Shown one piece after another: positions 52,394-60,993 of a stretch of DNA of 64,000 nucleotides; positions within the stretch are counted from its first letter, which is position 1, and each line of letters begins with the position of its first letter. Made by a program: the position numbers and the translations under genes. The notes beneath the pieces are model-generated. The model ran no database searches, was not told where the DNA came from, and worked only from the letters and a program-made list of their open reading frames with translations. This DNA comes from an uncultured Microbacteriaceae bacterium (GTDB taxonomy: Bacteria > Actinomycetota > Actinomycetes > Actinomycetales > Microbacteriaceae): NCBI GenBank assembly GCA_903859205.1, contig CAIOLM010000032.1:1-64000 (forward strand), written 5' to 3'.

Positions 52394-54186
52394 GAGCGCG
52401 CCTCCTCACCCGAGGGGGTGTCAAGCAGTGTTGACTCAGCGTCGAGTGCAGAGATGACGTGGCGGTAGCGAGGTGAGCGAGCCAGAAGCTCTTTGTGCGA
52501 TCCGATTTCGGTGATGACACCGTTGTCGAGCAGGGCGACCCGGTCAGCGAGCATGACCGTCGAAGGGCGGTGGGCGACGACAAGCGCGGTGGTGCGACTG
52601 AGCACGCTTCTCAGGGCTTGCTCGACCATTGCTTCGGTGTTCACGTCGAGGGCCGAGAGCGGGTCATCCAAAATCAGCATGCGAGGTTCGGTGGCAATCG
52701 CCCGGGCTAGAGCCAGTCGCTGGCGTTGGCCGCCCGAGAGGCTCAAACCCTCCTCGCCCACTCGAGTTTCGACGCCCTTGGGCAGCTCGGCGACGAAGCC
52801 CGCCTGCGCGATGTCGAGCGCCGACTGCAGGGTCTTGTCTGTCTGTTCACCGGGGGCGTCGACGAGCTCCTCGCGACCGAGCAAAACGTTCTCTCGGACC
52901 GACAGGGAAAACAGCGTGGGGTCTTCAAAAGCCATCGCAACCTCGGTTCGAAGGCTCTTGAGGGTTACGTCACGAATATCTTGACCGTCAATCAGAATTC
53001 GCCCGGCGGTGACGTCGTTGATGCGCGCGACAAGCGAAGTAACTGTCGATTTGCCTGATCCGGTCAGGCCAATCAGGGCGACCGTCTCACCCGGTGCGAT
53101 GTGCAGGTTGAGGCCATTGATGATGTCTGGCTCTCCATCTTCGGTATCTGCGAAGCGGAAGTGCACATCATCGAAGACCAGTTCGCCGGGGCCGGGAGTC
53201 ATCTCCACCGCGCCGGGTTCGTCGTGAATGTCTACGGGGGAGTCGATGACCTCGTAGTAACGATCGAGAGCGTTGGAGGCGTCAATGGTGAGTGCCAGCA
53301 GCATGCCAATGTTTTCGAGTGGCCAGCGCAGCACGGCTGAGGTGGCAAAGAACGCAAACATCGTTCCCACGGTCACAACGCCGTTCGCCGCCAGACCAAT
53401 TCCCAAGACCAGGGTTGCTGCCAATGCGGCATCGGGGATTAAGACCAGCCAGAAAGACAAACGACCAGCCGTGCGCCCCTTAGAAAGCTCGGTTTCGCGC
53501 AGTTGCGTGGCGCGGTCGTTGAACATGTCTTGGAAGTGTTGCGAGCGCCCGAATGACTTGATGACGCGAACACCGTGCACCGACTCTTCGACAGAGGTGG
53601 TGAGCTCACCGGCTTGGTCTTGCGCCTGACGCGAAACCTTATTGAACGCGAACCGGAATCGAATGCTGATGTAAACCAAGGGCAGGATGAACAGCGTGAA
53701 CACGAGCCCGAGCAGGGCGTTCATCCAGAACAGCACGCCCAAGCCGAGAACCAGGGTGAAGGCGCTCACGACAATCGATACGAAACCGAAGCTGAGCCAG
53801 CGGCGCATGGTGCTGACGTCGCCCATCGCACGCGAGAGCAGCTGGCCGCTCTGCCAGCGATCGTGAAAAGAGATGGGCAGGCGCTGCAGGCGGCTGTAGA
53901 TGGCGATGCGCATCGTTCCGTCGAGCATTGCGCCCGGTTGAAGCATGAAGAAACGCCGCAGGAACAGCAGGCCGGCTTCAACGGCACTCAAAGCGAGCAG
54001 CAGGAATGCTCCGGGCCAGATCTGGCGGGCATCCCCGGTTGAAAGCGGGCCATCGACAAGTGCGCGCAAGACATAAGGGATGCTTAGCGCCACAGCCGAG
54101 CTGAACATGGCGACAATCACGCCGATGATTAATTTGGGCAGTGCGTCGCCCATATAGGGCATAAGGCGGCGCAGATTATTGAACAC
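52390..54186 (-). CDS. ABC exporter half-transporter, degenerate catalytic site
   Basis: A 598-residue partner with six helices and an ATPase domain: Walker A GLTGSGKST near 372, LSGGQRQR signature, then LILDDPLSALD, where Asp replaces the catalytic Glu after Walker B. One weakened and one intact site is the hallmark of heterodimeric exporters such as TM287/288 and BmrCD. Start is GTG at 54186 with an AAGG site, 7 bases after the oxidoreductase stop. Confidence 0.92.
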   Translation of the reverse strand: MFNNLRRLMPYMGDALPKLIIGVIVAMFSSAVALSIPYVLRALVDGPLSTGDARQIWPGAFLLLALSAVEAGLLFLRRFFMLQPGAMLDGTMRIAIYSRLQRLPISFHDRWQSGQLLSRAMGDVSTMRRWLSFGFVSIVVSAFTLVLGLGVLFWMNALLGLVFTLFILPLVYISIRFRFAFNKVSRQAQDQAGELTTSVEESVHGVRVIKSFGRSQHFQDMFNDRATQLRETELSKGRTAGRLSFWLVLIPDAALAATLVLGIGLAANGVVTVGTMFAFFATSAVLRWPLENIGMLLALTIDASNALDRYYEVIDSPVDIHDEPGAVEMTPGPGELVFDDVHFRFADTEDGEPDIINGLNLHIAPGETVALIGLTGSGKSTVTSLVARINDVTAGRILIDGQDIRDVTLKSLRTEVAMAFEDPTLFSLSVRENVLLGREELVDAPGEQTDKTLQSALDIAQAGFVAELPKGVETRVGEEGLSLSGGQRQRLALARAIATEPRMLILDDPLSALDVNTEAMVEQALRSVLSRTTALVVAHRPSTVMLADRVALLDNGVITEIGSHKELLARSPRYRHVISALDAESTLLDTPSGEEARS

Positions 54187-54193
54187 GGATGCC

Positions 54194-54850
54194 TTAGCGC
54201 TCGCTCAGTGCCTGCTCGAGAGCACCCGTGAACGCCTCTGCCGGCTGTGCGCCCGAGATTCCGAACTTGCCCTCGATGACGTAGAACGGAACGCCTTGGA
54301 TGCCGTAGGCGACCGCCTGCTGCACGTCTGCCGCGACTGCCTCGGCATATTCGCCGATTTCTAGGCTCAGCAGCACTGTTGCTCGGTCGAGACCAATCTC
54401 GGCGGCGAAGTCGGCGAGCTGATTCAGGTCGCCGACGTGTCCGCCTTCAACGAAGTACGCCTTGAGCAGGCGCTCTTTCATCTCGACCTGCTTGCCCTGT
54501 GCCTTGGCGAAGTGCAGCAGTTCGTGAGCCTTGCGAGTGTTCGTCTGGTGGACTAGCTCGTAGTGGTAGTCGAGCCCAACTTCGGCGGCAACGCCGGTTA
54601 CGCGCTCAAGCACCTGGTGCACCTGATCGACGGGTAGCCCCTTGCGCTCGCTCAGGTAGTCAACCGGTGAGCCTTCGAAGTCAACAGGGGTATCGGGCGA
54701 GAGTTCGAAAGAGTGATATTCGATTTCGACTGGCCTACCGAAGGCTTTCACGCCAGCTTCGAATTTGCGCTTGCCGATGTAACACCACGGGCACTGAACA
54801 TCTGACCAGATGTCGACCTTGAGGGGTGTCTGGTCAGTTGCCGTGCTCAT
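54194..54850 (-). CDS. DsbA-family (FrnE-like) thiol oxidoreductase
   Basis: A 218-residue cytosolic thioredoxin-fold protein with the redox motif CPWC at 20-23 (SDVQCPWCYIGKRKFE), then SFELSPDTPVD, an inserted helical domain and the cis-Pro region GVPFYVIEGKFGISGAQP. FrnE proteins act as disulfide isomerases or reductases in oxidative stress. It has no signal peptide. An AAGGA site precedes the ATG at 54850, which lies 2 bases after the HD gene. Confidence 0.9.
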   Translation of the reverse strand: MSTATDQTPLKVDIWSDVQCPWCYIGKRKFEAGVKAFGRPVEIEYHSFELSPDTPVDFEGSPVDYLSERKGLPVDQVHQVLERVTGVAAEVGLDYHYELVHQTNTRKAHELLHFAKAQGKQVEMKERLLKAYFVEGGHVGDLNQLADFAAEIGLDRATVLLSLEIGEYAEAVAADVQQAVAYGIQGVPFYVIEGKFGISGAQPAEAFTGALEQALSER

Positions 54851-54852
54851 GT

Positions 54853-55377
54853 TTAGACGTCCTTGTGTCGAAGTTCTTCTAGCCAACCATGTTCTGCCTC
54901 AGAGAGCGAAAGCATGTCGAGAGCGTGAACGTATTTGTGGCCCAATCGATTCCGCAATTCCGCGGGCAATCTGGCTGCGCGGGCATAATTCGTGTTGTCG
55001 GCGATGTCGGATAGTTTCACCAGTCGGGCAAGTGGATGCGCTGCAATCGCCCGGTAGTAGGGGTCAAGCTCTGCGCCCGAGACTTTCGGTGGTTTGGTGA
55101 GTAACTGAACGATCTCGGCTGTTTGGGGTGAGAAACCCATCTCAACCAAGTCTTCCGGCGAATAGTCGAAGCCATACTCGGGGCCGTCCTCGATGACATC
55201 GTGCAGGTAGCCGGCGCAAATCACGCTCTCTTGATCGTCAGCCTCAAGCGCCGCAAAGGCTGGGTGCGTCTGCACATTCGCTGCCACCCGGGTCGGATGC
55301 TGGGCGTACGCCGCTCCCGCCTGGTCGACCTGCCTGGCGTGCACGCGCGCGCAGAGCGCGCGCGCCGCCTCGATCAC
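54853..55377 (-). CDS. HD-domain metal-dependent hydrolase
   Basis: A 174-residue protein with the HD signature: H27 (AQHPTRVA) and H59-D60 (AGYLHDVIED), and a later Asp in LVKLSDIADNTN. This is the arrangement of small RelA/SpoT-like or MazG-neighbour HD phosphohydrolases; the actual substrate (nucleotide or ppGpp-like) is unknown. The GTG start overlaps the preceding small gene (GTGA). A GC-only hairpin lies in codons 5-11. Confidence 0.85.
   Translation of the reverse strand: MIEAARALCARVHARQVDQAGAAYAQHPTRVAANVQTHPAFAALEADDQESVICAGYLHDVIEDGPEYGFDYSPEDLVEMGFSPQTAEIVQLLTKPPKVSGAELDPYYRAIAAHPLARLVKLSDIADNTNYARAARLPAELRNRLGHKYVHALDMLSLSEAEHGWLEELRHKDV
55344..55364 (-). repeat. GC-only inverted repeat at the start of the HD gene
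   Basis: CGCGCGCGC-AGA-GCGCGCGCG is a perfect 9-bp inverted repeat with a 3-base loop, 13 bases into the coding sequence. In RNA it would form a very stable hairpin next to the start codon. Confidence 0.8.
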
Positions 55378-55556
55378 GACAACTCGATTCCGTCGTTGGG
55401 AATGTCGATGATCAAGCCCTTGGCCTTGACGTTTCGCACCCAGATGACCTTTTCGTCGAATGCCTCAGATTCGGCCTCATCACGGCAGCCGAAGCTGGCC
55501 TTGTCGAGGCCGGCCATGACGTGGCGCAACATTTCGGTCGCTCGGTCCATGTCCAT
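55374..55556 (-). CDS. Hypothetical 60-residue protein
   Basis: A small acidic protein (MDMDRATEMLRHVMAGLDKASFGC then VIWVRNVKAKGLIIDIPNDGIELS). A very strong GGAGGGGAG site precedes the ATG and it overlaps the HD gene, so it is probably translated as the first gene of the five-gene unit. No family recognised. Confidence 0.65.
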   Translation of the reverse strand: MDMDRATEMLRHVMAGLDKASFGCRDEAESEAFDEKVIWVRNVKAKGLIIDIPNDGIELS

Positions 55557-55652
55557 TTTTCTCCCCTCCCGCGCGGGCTTGTGGCCCCTGCGAGCTCTGC
55601 ACGCACCGGATCTCGGGACAGTTCCAATGTGGCATGTTCCACTGACAGTGAA

Positions 55653-56687
55653 CTACTTGCTGGGAGTGGGCGTGGGTGTCGCAATCGGAGGCGTGTATTC
55701 GTCGAGTCGATCCATCGCCAGGGCGAGCTGAACATTCGCCAGCTCCGTCTCATCCACGTTCCAGAAGGTGTGCGGGCCGCGAGAGAACTGACCTTTCACC
55801 GGCAGAGTCATGAATCGCACATCTTTTGCGCTGAGCCCCGAGTACGACTGGGCGAGTTTCAGGATGTAGCCCGCGTTCACCCCCTCGTCGACCGAAACTG
55901 AACCGATGACGGCCTGAAAGACGTTCACGATGTCCGCGGGATTATTGAGTGCGCCGCCGTGCAGTGCCTTATCGAGGCAGGCCTGAAGAAATAGCTGCTG
56001 ATTGAGCACGCGGCGCTTGTCGCCCTCTTCGAACTGGTGTCGACCGCGCACGAATGCGAGAGCCTTGCCACCCTGGAGCCGTACCGGGCCCTTTTTGAAC
56101 GTGAAGATGCCTTCACTGAACTCCGTGGGGTTGTTCACGACAACTCCGCCGAGTGCCGTGGACACGCGCTCGACGCCGAGAAAGTCGATGACGGCAACGT
56201 GGTCGATTTTCGTGTCGAGCAAATTCTCGACGGTGTCGACCGCCAGAGGTGCGCCACCAAAGAACATTGCCCAGTTGAGCTTGCCCTTGCCGTTGTCTTT
56301 GATGGGCACATACATGTCACGCAGCAATGTGATGACCTGCACGCTCTTTCTGTCGGCCGGGATGTGCACCAAGATCATGGTGTCCGAACGAGAACCGTCA
56401 TTGAGCGGGTCAGAAGTGTCGATGCGGCCACGCGTGTCAGAACCAAGCAACAGGATGTTCTGGGCACCATAGGTCGTTGCTGCTCGCGTGCTCAGCGGGT
56501 TGGCCAACACGTTTCGGCTGTGGTCGAAATAGTACATAGCCCCCGCTCCGGCGCCGGCCACGAGAATCACGAACGCGAGGATCGAGGCCAGGGTGATCAC
56601 GAGACCACGACCGCGCGGGCGACGCTGGTGTCTCAAGGCAGGCCGTCGGCGGGCGTCCGTGCGGTGTCTGCCAGCTGAGGCTGGCAT
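55653..56687 (-). CDS. LytR-CpsA-Psr (LCP) family cell-wall glycopolymer ligase
   Basis: A 344-residue type II membrane protein: Arg-rich cytosolic tail (about 28 residues), membrane helix 29-51, then the LCP domain with GSDTRG, DGSRSDTMILVHIPADRKS, LRDMYVPI, the DFLGVERVSTALGGV segment, FVRGRHQFEEGDKRRVLNQQ. LCP enzymes attach wall polymers (teichoic acid or arabinogalactan type) to peptidoglycan. It lies 20 bases downstream of dapD. Confidence 0.92.
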   Translation of the reverse strand: MPASAGRHRTDARRRPALRHQRRPRGRGLVITLASILAFVILVAGAGAGAMYYFDHSRNVLANPLSTRAATTYGAQNILLLGSDTRGRIDTSDPLNDGSRSDTMILVHIPADRKSVQVITLLRDMYVPIKDNGKGKLNWAMFFGGAPLAVDTVENLLDTKIDHVAVIDFLGVERVSTALGGVVVNNPTEFSEGIFTFKKGPVRLQGGKALAFVRGRHQFEEGDKRRVLNQQLFLQACLDKALHGGALNNPADIVNVFQAVIGSVSVDEGVNAGYILKLAQSYSGLSAKDVRFMTLPVKGQFSRGPHTFWNVDETELANVQLALAMDRLDEYTPPIATPTPTPSK

Positions 56688-56707
56688 TTTGGCTGAGCCC
56701 TTTCCGA

Positions 56708-57652
56708 CTAGTGGAGTGCTGAGTTGAGAGTGATCCCCGCGCCGTTGCGAGAGCTAACTTCGACAGCGCCGCTTTGTGAGTTGCGGCGGAACAGCAGGCA
56801 GTTCACGCCCGAGAGCTCGAGCGCCTTGACCGTGCGGGGAGTGTCACCGAGAACTACGACTTTGGTGCCCGCCGTGACGTAAAGACCGGCTTCGACAACG
56901 CAGTCGTCGCCAATCGAGATTCCGATGCCAGAGTTTGCGCCGAGCAGTGAGCGAGCGCCGATAGCGATACGCTGCGTACCGCCACCCGACAGCGTGCCCA
57001 TGATGGATGCGCCACCGCCGATGTCGCTGCCGTCGCCCACGACGACACCCTGTGAGATGCGCCCTTCGACCATGCTCGTGCCCAGTGTTCCGGCGTTGAA
57101 GTTCACAAAGCCCTCGTGCATGATCACAGTTCCGGGAGCAAGGTGCGCACCCAGGCGAACGCGCGAAGCGTCTGCGATACGCACTCGGTCGGGCGTCACG
57201 TAGTCGGTCAGTCGAGGGAAGCGGTCGATGGACTGAATCTGAATGCCGTCACGCACGAGTGCCGGGCGAAGCGCGGTGGCGTCGTCGGGGTGAATCGGGC
57301 CGGCCGTCGTCCAGGCCACGTTGGGCAGTTGACCGAAAATTCCGTCGAGGTTGATGGTGTTCGGGGCAACCAGCAGGTGTGACAGCAGGTGCAAGCGAAG
57401 ATAGGCATCGGATGCGCCGACCGGGGCTGCCAGGAGCTCGACCTCAACGGCCACGACCTCAACGCGTACGTTGCGGCGCGCGTCGTCGCGAGCATAAGCA
57501 TTGAGCTCTGCGGGGGCGCTAGCCGCGTTAGCGTCACTGGGCAAGCGACCGAGCGCTGGTGCCGGGTACCAGGTATCAAGGACGGTGCCGTCACCGGAAA
57601 TGGTGGCGAGGCCGTATCCCCAAGCGTGCGTGTGTTCGAGCGTCGAAGCCAT
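56708..57652 (-). CDS. dapD: 2,3,4,5-tetrahydropyridine-2,6-dicarboxylate N-succinyltransferase
   Basis: DapD adds succinyl from succinyl-CoA to tetrahydrodipicolinate in DAP/lysine synthesis. The 314-residue length and layout fit the actinobacterial type: N-terminal domain, then left-handed beta-helix hexapeptide repeats ([39 protein letters not shown]). It is divergent from dapE with 31 bases between start codons. Confidence 0.95.
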   Translation of the reverse strand: MASTLEHTHAWGYGLATISGDGTVLDTWYPAPALGRLPSDANAASAPAELNAYARDDARRNVRVEVVAVEVELLAAPVGASDAYLRLHLLSHLLVAPNTINLDGIFGQLPNVAWTTAGPIHPDDATALRPALVRDGIQIQSIDRFPRLTDYVTPDRVRIADASRVRLGAHLAPGTVIMHEGFVNFNAGTLGTSMVEGRISQGVVVGDGSDIGGGASIMGTLSGGGTQRIAIGARSLLGANSGIGISIGDDCVVEAGLYVTAGTKVVVLGDTPRTVKALELSGVNCLLFRRNSQSGAVEVSSRNGAGITLNSALH

Positions 57653-57658
57653 ACCTCT

Positions 57659-57664
57659 AGGTTA
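57659..57664 (-). promoter_or_regulatory. -10 box, leaderless (dapD)
   Basis: TAACCT on the minus strand, six bases before the dapD ATG. Confidence 0.5.
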
Positions 57665-57671
57665 CCCGCCA

Positions 57672-57677
57672 TAAACT
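57672..57677 (+). promoter_or_regulatory. -10 box, leaderless (dapE)
   Basis: TAAACT six bases before the dapE ATG. The two divergent -10 boxes are separated by 7 bases. Confidence 0.55.
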
Positions 57678-57683
57678 TGAGCC

Positions 57684-58751
57684 ATGTCGTCTGCTTGCGC
57701 CCTGAACACCTCTGCCGGGGTTGTCGAGCTCACGAGCGCTCTGTGTGACATCGACTCTGTCTCAGGAAACGAATCCGCGCTCGCCGATGCCATCGAGACG
57801 GCTCTTGCTGACGCCAAGCACCTCGAGGTCATTCGAGACGGTGACGCGGTCATCGCCCGAACAAACCTTGGTCGCGCTCAGCGCATCATCGTGGCCGGAC
57901 ACATCGACACGGTGCCGGTCAATGCCAATCTTCCGTCTCGAATCGAGGGTGCCGAGCTCGTTGGTCGTGGCACTGTCGACATGAAGGGCGGAGTCGCAGT
58001 TGCGCTCAAACTCGCCGTCGAGCTGACCAGCCCTCGCCACGACATCACCTGGATCTTCTATGACCACGAAGAGGTCGCGTCCGAGCTCAACGGGCTGGGC
58101 CGCATAGCCCGCACTCGCCCCGAGCTTCTCGCTGCTGACTTTGCGATTCTGGGCGAGCCGAGCAACGGCACCGTCGAGGGTGGATGCAACGGCACACTGC
58201 GAGTGGTCGTCTCCACTTCTGGCAAGCGCGCCCACTCCGCGCGGGCATGGATGGGCGAAAACGCCATTCACAAACTGGCTGATGCCCTGGCGGCCCTCAA
58301 CGCCTACGAGCCGGCGAGCGTCGATGTTGATGGGCTTGTGTATCGAGAGGGGCTCAGTGCTGTGGGCGTCAGCGGCGGAGTTGCCGGAAACGTGATTCCT
58401 GATCAGGCATCGCTCATCGTGAACTATCGATTCGCTCCTGACAAGTCGGTTGAGCAGGCGCTCGCGCATGTTCGCACCGTCTTTTCGGGCTTCGACGTCA
58501 CGCTCGATGACAGTGCCCCTGGCGCGCGCCCTGGCCTGACCTCGGTCATCGCCCAAGAGTTTGTCGCGGCCGTCGGGGCAGAACCGGCGGCAAAGTACGG
58601 CTGGACCGACGTCGCTCGCTTTAGCGAGTTCGGCATTCCCGCAGTGAACTTCGGACCGGGGGATCCCGCACTTGCGCACACCGACGACGAGCGGGTTCCC
58701 GTGGCGCAGATTGTCGAGTGCGAGCGCGTTCTGCGCGCTTGGCTGAGCTAG
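57684..58751 (+). CDS. dapE: Succinyl-diaminopimelate desuccinylase
   Basis: A zinc M20 peptidase-family hydrolase of 355 residues that removes succinate from N-succinyl-DAP. Metal ligands: H73 and D75 in [11 protein letters not shown]99 in RGTVDMKGG, catalytic/ligand Glu in YDHEEV (129-130) and [14 protein letters not shown] dimerisation domain with [20 protein letters not shown] follows. The mannosyltransferase gene starts right after its stop. Confidence 0.94.
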   Translation: MSSACALNTSAGVVELTSALCDIDSVSGNESALADAIETALADAKHLEVIRDGDAVIARTNLGRAQRIIVAGHIDTVPVNANLPSRIEGAELVGRGTVDMKGGVAVALKLAVELTSPRHDITWIFYDHEEVASELNGLGRIARTRPELLAADFAILGEPSNGTVEGGCNGTLRVVVSTSGKRAHSARAWMGENAIHKLADALAALNAYEPASVDVDGLVYREGLSAVGVSGGVAGNVIPDQASLIVNYRFAPDKSVEQALAHVRTVFSGFDVTLDDSAPGARPGLTSVIAQEFVAAVGAEPAAKYGWTDVARFSEFGIPAVNFGPGDPALAHTDDERVPVAQIVECERVLRAWLS

Positions 58752-59945
58752 ATGAACGCAGTCGCGGGCCGATCGGGGCGCATCCTCGGGATGCCCTGGT
58801 GGCTGGCTGTCACGCTCGTCTTCATTGTCGGGCGACTTATCTCGACGGGCATGCTCGCCTGGTACGCCGCTCATCAGGGTGAGAACCCCTGGACGGGCGC
58901 GCACCCGAGTTTTGGCGACTTTGCCAGCATCTGGGATGGCCGCTGGTACAACCTGATTGCTCAGGCCGGCTACCCCAAAATCCTGCCGCATGACCCGAGC
59001 GGCCATGTCGTCGAGAATTCGTGGGCCTTCCTTCCCCTGTACCCGGTGATCTGCTCGCTTCTCATGACGTTGACCGGGCTCGACTGGAACACCGCTGCGA
59101 TCACCGTCTCGGTGGTGAGCGCCTTCGCCGCCTCGCTCGTGATCTATCGGCTCTTTGGCAAGTTCCTGCCGGTGCAGCAAGCATTCTTTGCAATCGTGCT
59201 GTTCAACATTGCTCCCGTGTCGCCGATCTATCAGGTGGCGTACGCCGAATCGCTTCAGCTTATACTCATTGCTGCCGCCCTGCTGCTGCTGGTCAACCGC
59301 GAGTATCTGTGGATTGCGCCGGTTGTGCTCCTGCTCGGCGTCACACGTCCGGGCGCCCTAGCAGTGGCCCTCACTCTGGGGCTCCACGCCATTTTTAGAT
59401 TCGTGCGACGAAAGCGAACGCCCTTTCCGGTCAGTGAGCGATGGAAACTTTTTGTGGCTATCGTTTTCAGCGTCGTCGCCGGCTTTGCCTGGCTCATCAT
59501 CGCGGGCATCGTGACCGGTGTTCCCGATGCCTATGTGCAGACCGAGTTGGCGTGGCGCAGCGTGTATGTGGGTTGGGATTCCCTCATCCCGTTCTCGCCT
59601 TGGATTCAGGCCAGCCAGTACTGGTGGCCCGGGCCGCTGGGATACTTTGTGCTGGCAGGTGCGGTGTTGTTGTTCGCGGCGGTCATCTTTGCCCCGGCAT
59701 CCAAAAGGCTTGGCCTTGATCTGCGCTTGTGGATGTTCAGCTACAGCCTCTACTTGCTGGCGGTCTTCTTTCCGCAGTCGAGCACACTGCGTTTGTTGGC
59801 CCCGATGTTTCCGGCCCTGGGGCTATTCGCTGCCCCACGCTCGGGTATTTATCGCGTCGCCCTCGTCATCGTCTTTCTGATTGCGCAGTGGTATTGGATT
59901 GGGGAGTTCTGGGCCATTCGCGGCAACGACTGGACGCCCCCGTAA
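58752..59945 (+). CDS. PIG-V-like integral membrane mannosyltransferase
   Basis: A 397-residue protein with about ten membrane helices and the PIG-V signature FASIWDGRWYNLIAQAGYP (W61-Y66) in the first outer loop. Related actinobacterial proteins use polyprenyl-phosphate mannose to build cell-envelope glycans or glycoproteins. The acceptor is unknown. No gap to dapE suggests cotranscription with it. Confidence 0.85.
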   Translation: MNAVAGRSGRILGMPWWLAVTLVFIVGRLISTGMLAWYAAHQGENPWTGAHPSFGDFASIWDGRWYNLIAQAGYPKILPHDPSGHVVENSWAFLPLYPVICSLLMTLTGLDWNTAAITVSVVSAFAASLVIYRLFGKFLPVQQAFFAIVLFNIAPVSPIYQVAYAESLQLILIAAALLLLVNREYLWIAPVVLLLGVTRPGALAVALTLGLHAIFRFVRRKRTPFPVSERWKLFVAIVFSVVAGFAWLIIAGIVTGVPDAYVQTELAWRSVYVGWDSLIPFSPWIQASQYWWPGPLGYFVLAGAVLLFAAVIFAPASKRLGLDLRLWMFSYSLYLLAVFFPQSSTLRLLAPMFPALGLFAAPRSGIYRVALVIVFLIAQWYWIGEFWAIRGNDWTPP

Positions 59946-60040
59946 ACACTCGGTGAACGAGTGCCCCACGAGCGCCCCGTGGTAATTCGGTGTCGGCGCA
60001 ACTGGGATAATAGAGATAGATATTTCTGAAAGGGGTGCCC

Positions 60041-60208
60041 ATGGCGGCGCAGAAACCACGTACCGGAGACGGACCCATGGAGGCAACCAAAGAAGGTCGC
60101 CTCATCATCGTGAAGGTTCCTCTCGAGGGCGGCGGCCGAATGGCTGTTTCTATGACAAACGACGAGGTAACCGAGTTGCACAGCCTGCTCGGCAAGGTCC
60201 TCGCCTAA
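60041..60208 (+). CDS. DUF3117 micro-protein (55 residues)
   Basis: A 55-residue protein (MAAQKPRTGDGPMEATKEGR, then LIIVKVPLEGGGRMAVSM and a C-terminal helix NDEVTELHSLLGKVLA) that matches the highly conserved actinobacterial DUF3117 family. Function unknown. It has its own AAAGGGG ribosome site and terminator, so it is probably monocistronic and well expressed. Confidence 0.9.
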   Translation: MAAQKPRTGDGPMEATKEGRLIIVKVPLEGGGRMAVSMTNDEVTELHSLLGKVLA

Positions 60209-60224
60209 GTCCTCACAGATGCAC

Positions 60225-60256
60225 AAAGCCCCGCTTATGGCGGGGCTTTTGCTTTT
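60225..60256 (+). terminator. Rho-independent terminator of the DUF3117 gene
   Basis: AAAGCCCCGC pairs with GCGGGGCTTT around TTATG, followed by TTTTGCTTTT. It is the only canonical stem-plus-T-tract terminator I see on the plus strand. Confidence 0.9.
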
Positions 60257-60302
60257 AAGCTTTCGCAGGTCGAGTGCGCGAAGCGCGCATCAAGACCAGC
60301 AC

Positions 60303-60929
60303 TTAGGCGGTCTTGACAATCTGCAACAGGCCGTCACCGGCGGGCAACAGTGACCACACCTGGTTCTCGTCGTCGCTGGCGTTCTTCATGATGGCGCGCA
60401 GTGCACTTGGCACGGCGCCTCGCTTTGCGGGCTCGGCAACCTCGCCCTTCCACAGCGCGTGCGGGATGAGCACAACGCCCCCGGCGCGAACCAAGCGCAG
60501 GGCGTGCTCTACGTTGAACAACAGCTGGCTAGGGTCACCGTCGACGACGGCTACGTCATAGGTGTTCTCGTTCATGCGCGGAAGAACATCCGCTGCCTTG
60601 CCTGTGATCAAACGAACGCGGTTTGCGGGGTAGCCCGCCTCGGTAAACAGGGGCTTTGATTGTTCGTGCCGGTCGTATTCGTCGTCGATGGACGTCAGTG
60701 TGGCCGTCGGTGCGCCAGAGAGTAGCCAGAGCCCCGAGACGCCGAATCCGGTACCAATCTCGATGATGTTTTGCGCCTGGGTGCTCGCAGCGACGACGGC
60801 GTATTGGGCGCCAATAACCGGAGAAATCGGCTCGACGCCGTGTTCGATTGAGAGTTCGCGGGCCGTGAGAATCGTTGAAGATTCGCGAGCGGCGTCGGTC
60901 ACATAAATCCAGTCCAGGTGCTCGAGCAT
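60303..60929 (-). CDS. SAM-dependent O-methyltransferase
   Basis: A 208-residue class I methyltransferase of the catechol-O-methyltransferase-like family. Motif I is IEIGTGFGVSGLWLL, acidic motif II is TSIDDEYD, and VAVVDGDPSQLLF plus RAGGVVLIPHALW follow. Substrate unknown. Strong AGGAGG site before the ATG. Divergent from tatB, the usual neighbour order in actinobacteria. Confidence 0.9.
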   Translation of the reverse strand: MLEHLDWIYVTDAARESSTILTARELSIEHGVEPISPVIGAQYAVVAASTQAQNIIEIGTGFGVSGLWLLSGAPTATLTSIDDEYDRHEQSKPLFTEAGYPANRVRLITGKAADVLPRMNENTYDVAVVDGDPSQLLFNVEHALRLVRAGGVVLIPHALWKGEVAEPAKRGAVPSALRAIMKNASDDENQVWSLLPAGDGLLQIVKTA

Positions 60930-60981
60930 GACGGTTCCTCCTTGTTCTCAAGACTATGGCGAGAGCCGTTTTTCGGGGCGG

Positions 60982-60987
60982 TAGTCT
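60982..60987 (+). promoter_or_regulatory. -10 box, leaderless (tatB)
   Basis: TAGTCT six bases before the GTG of tatB. Confidence 0.55.
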
Positions 60988-60993
60988 CGTAGT

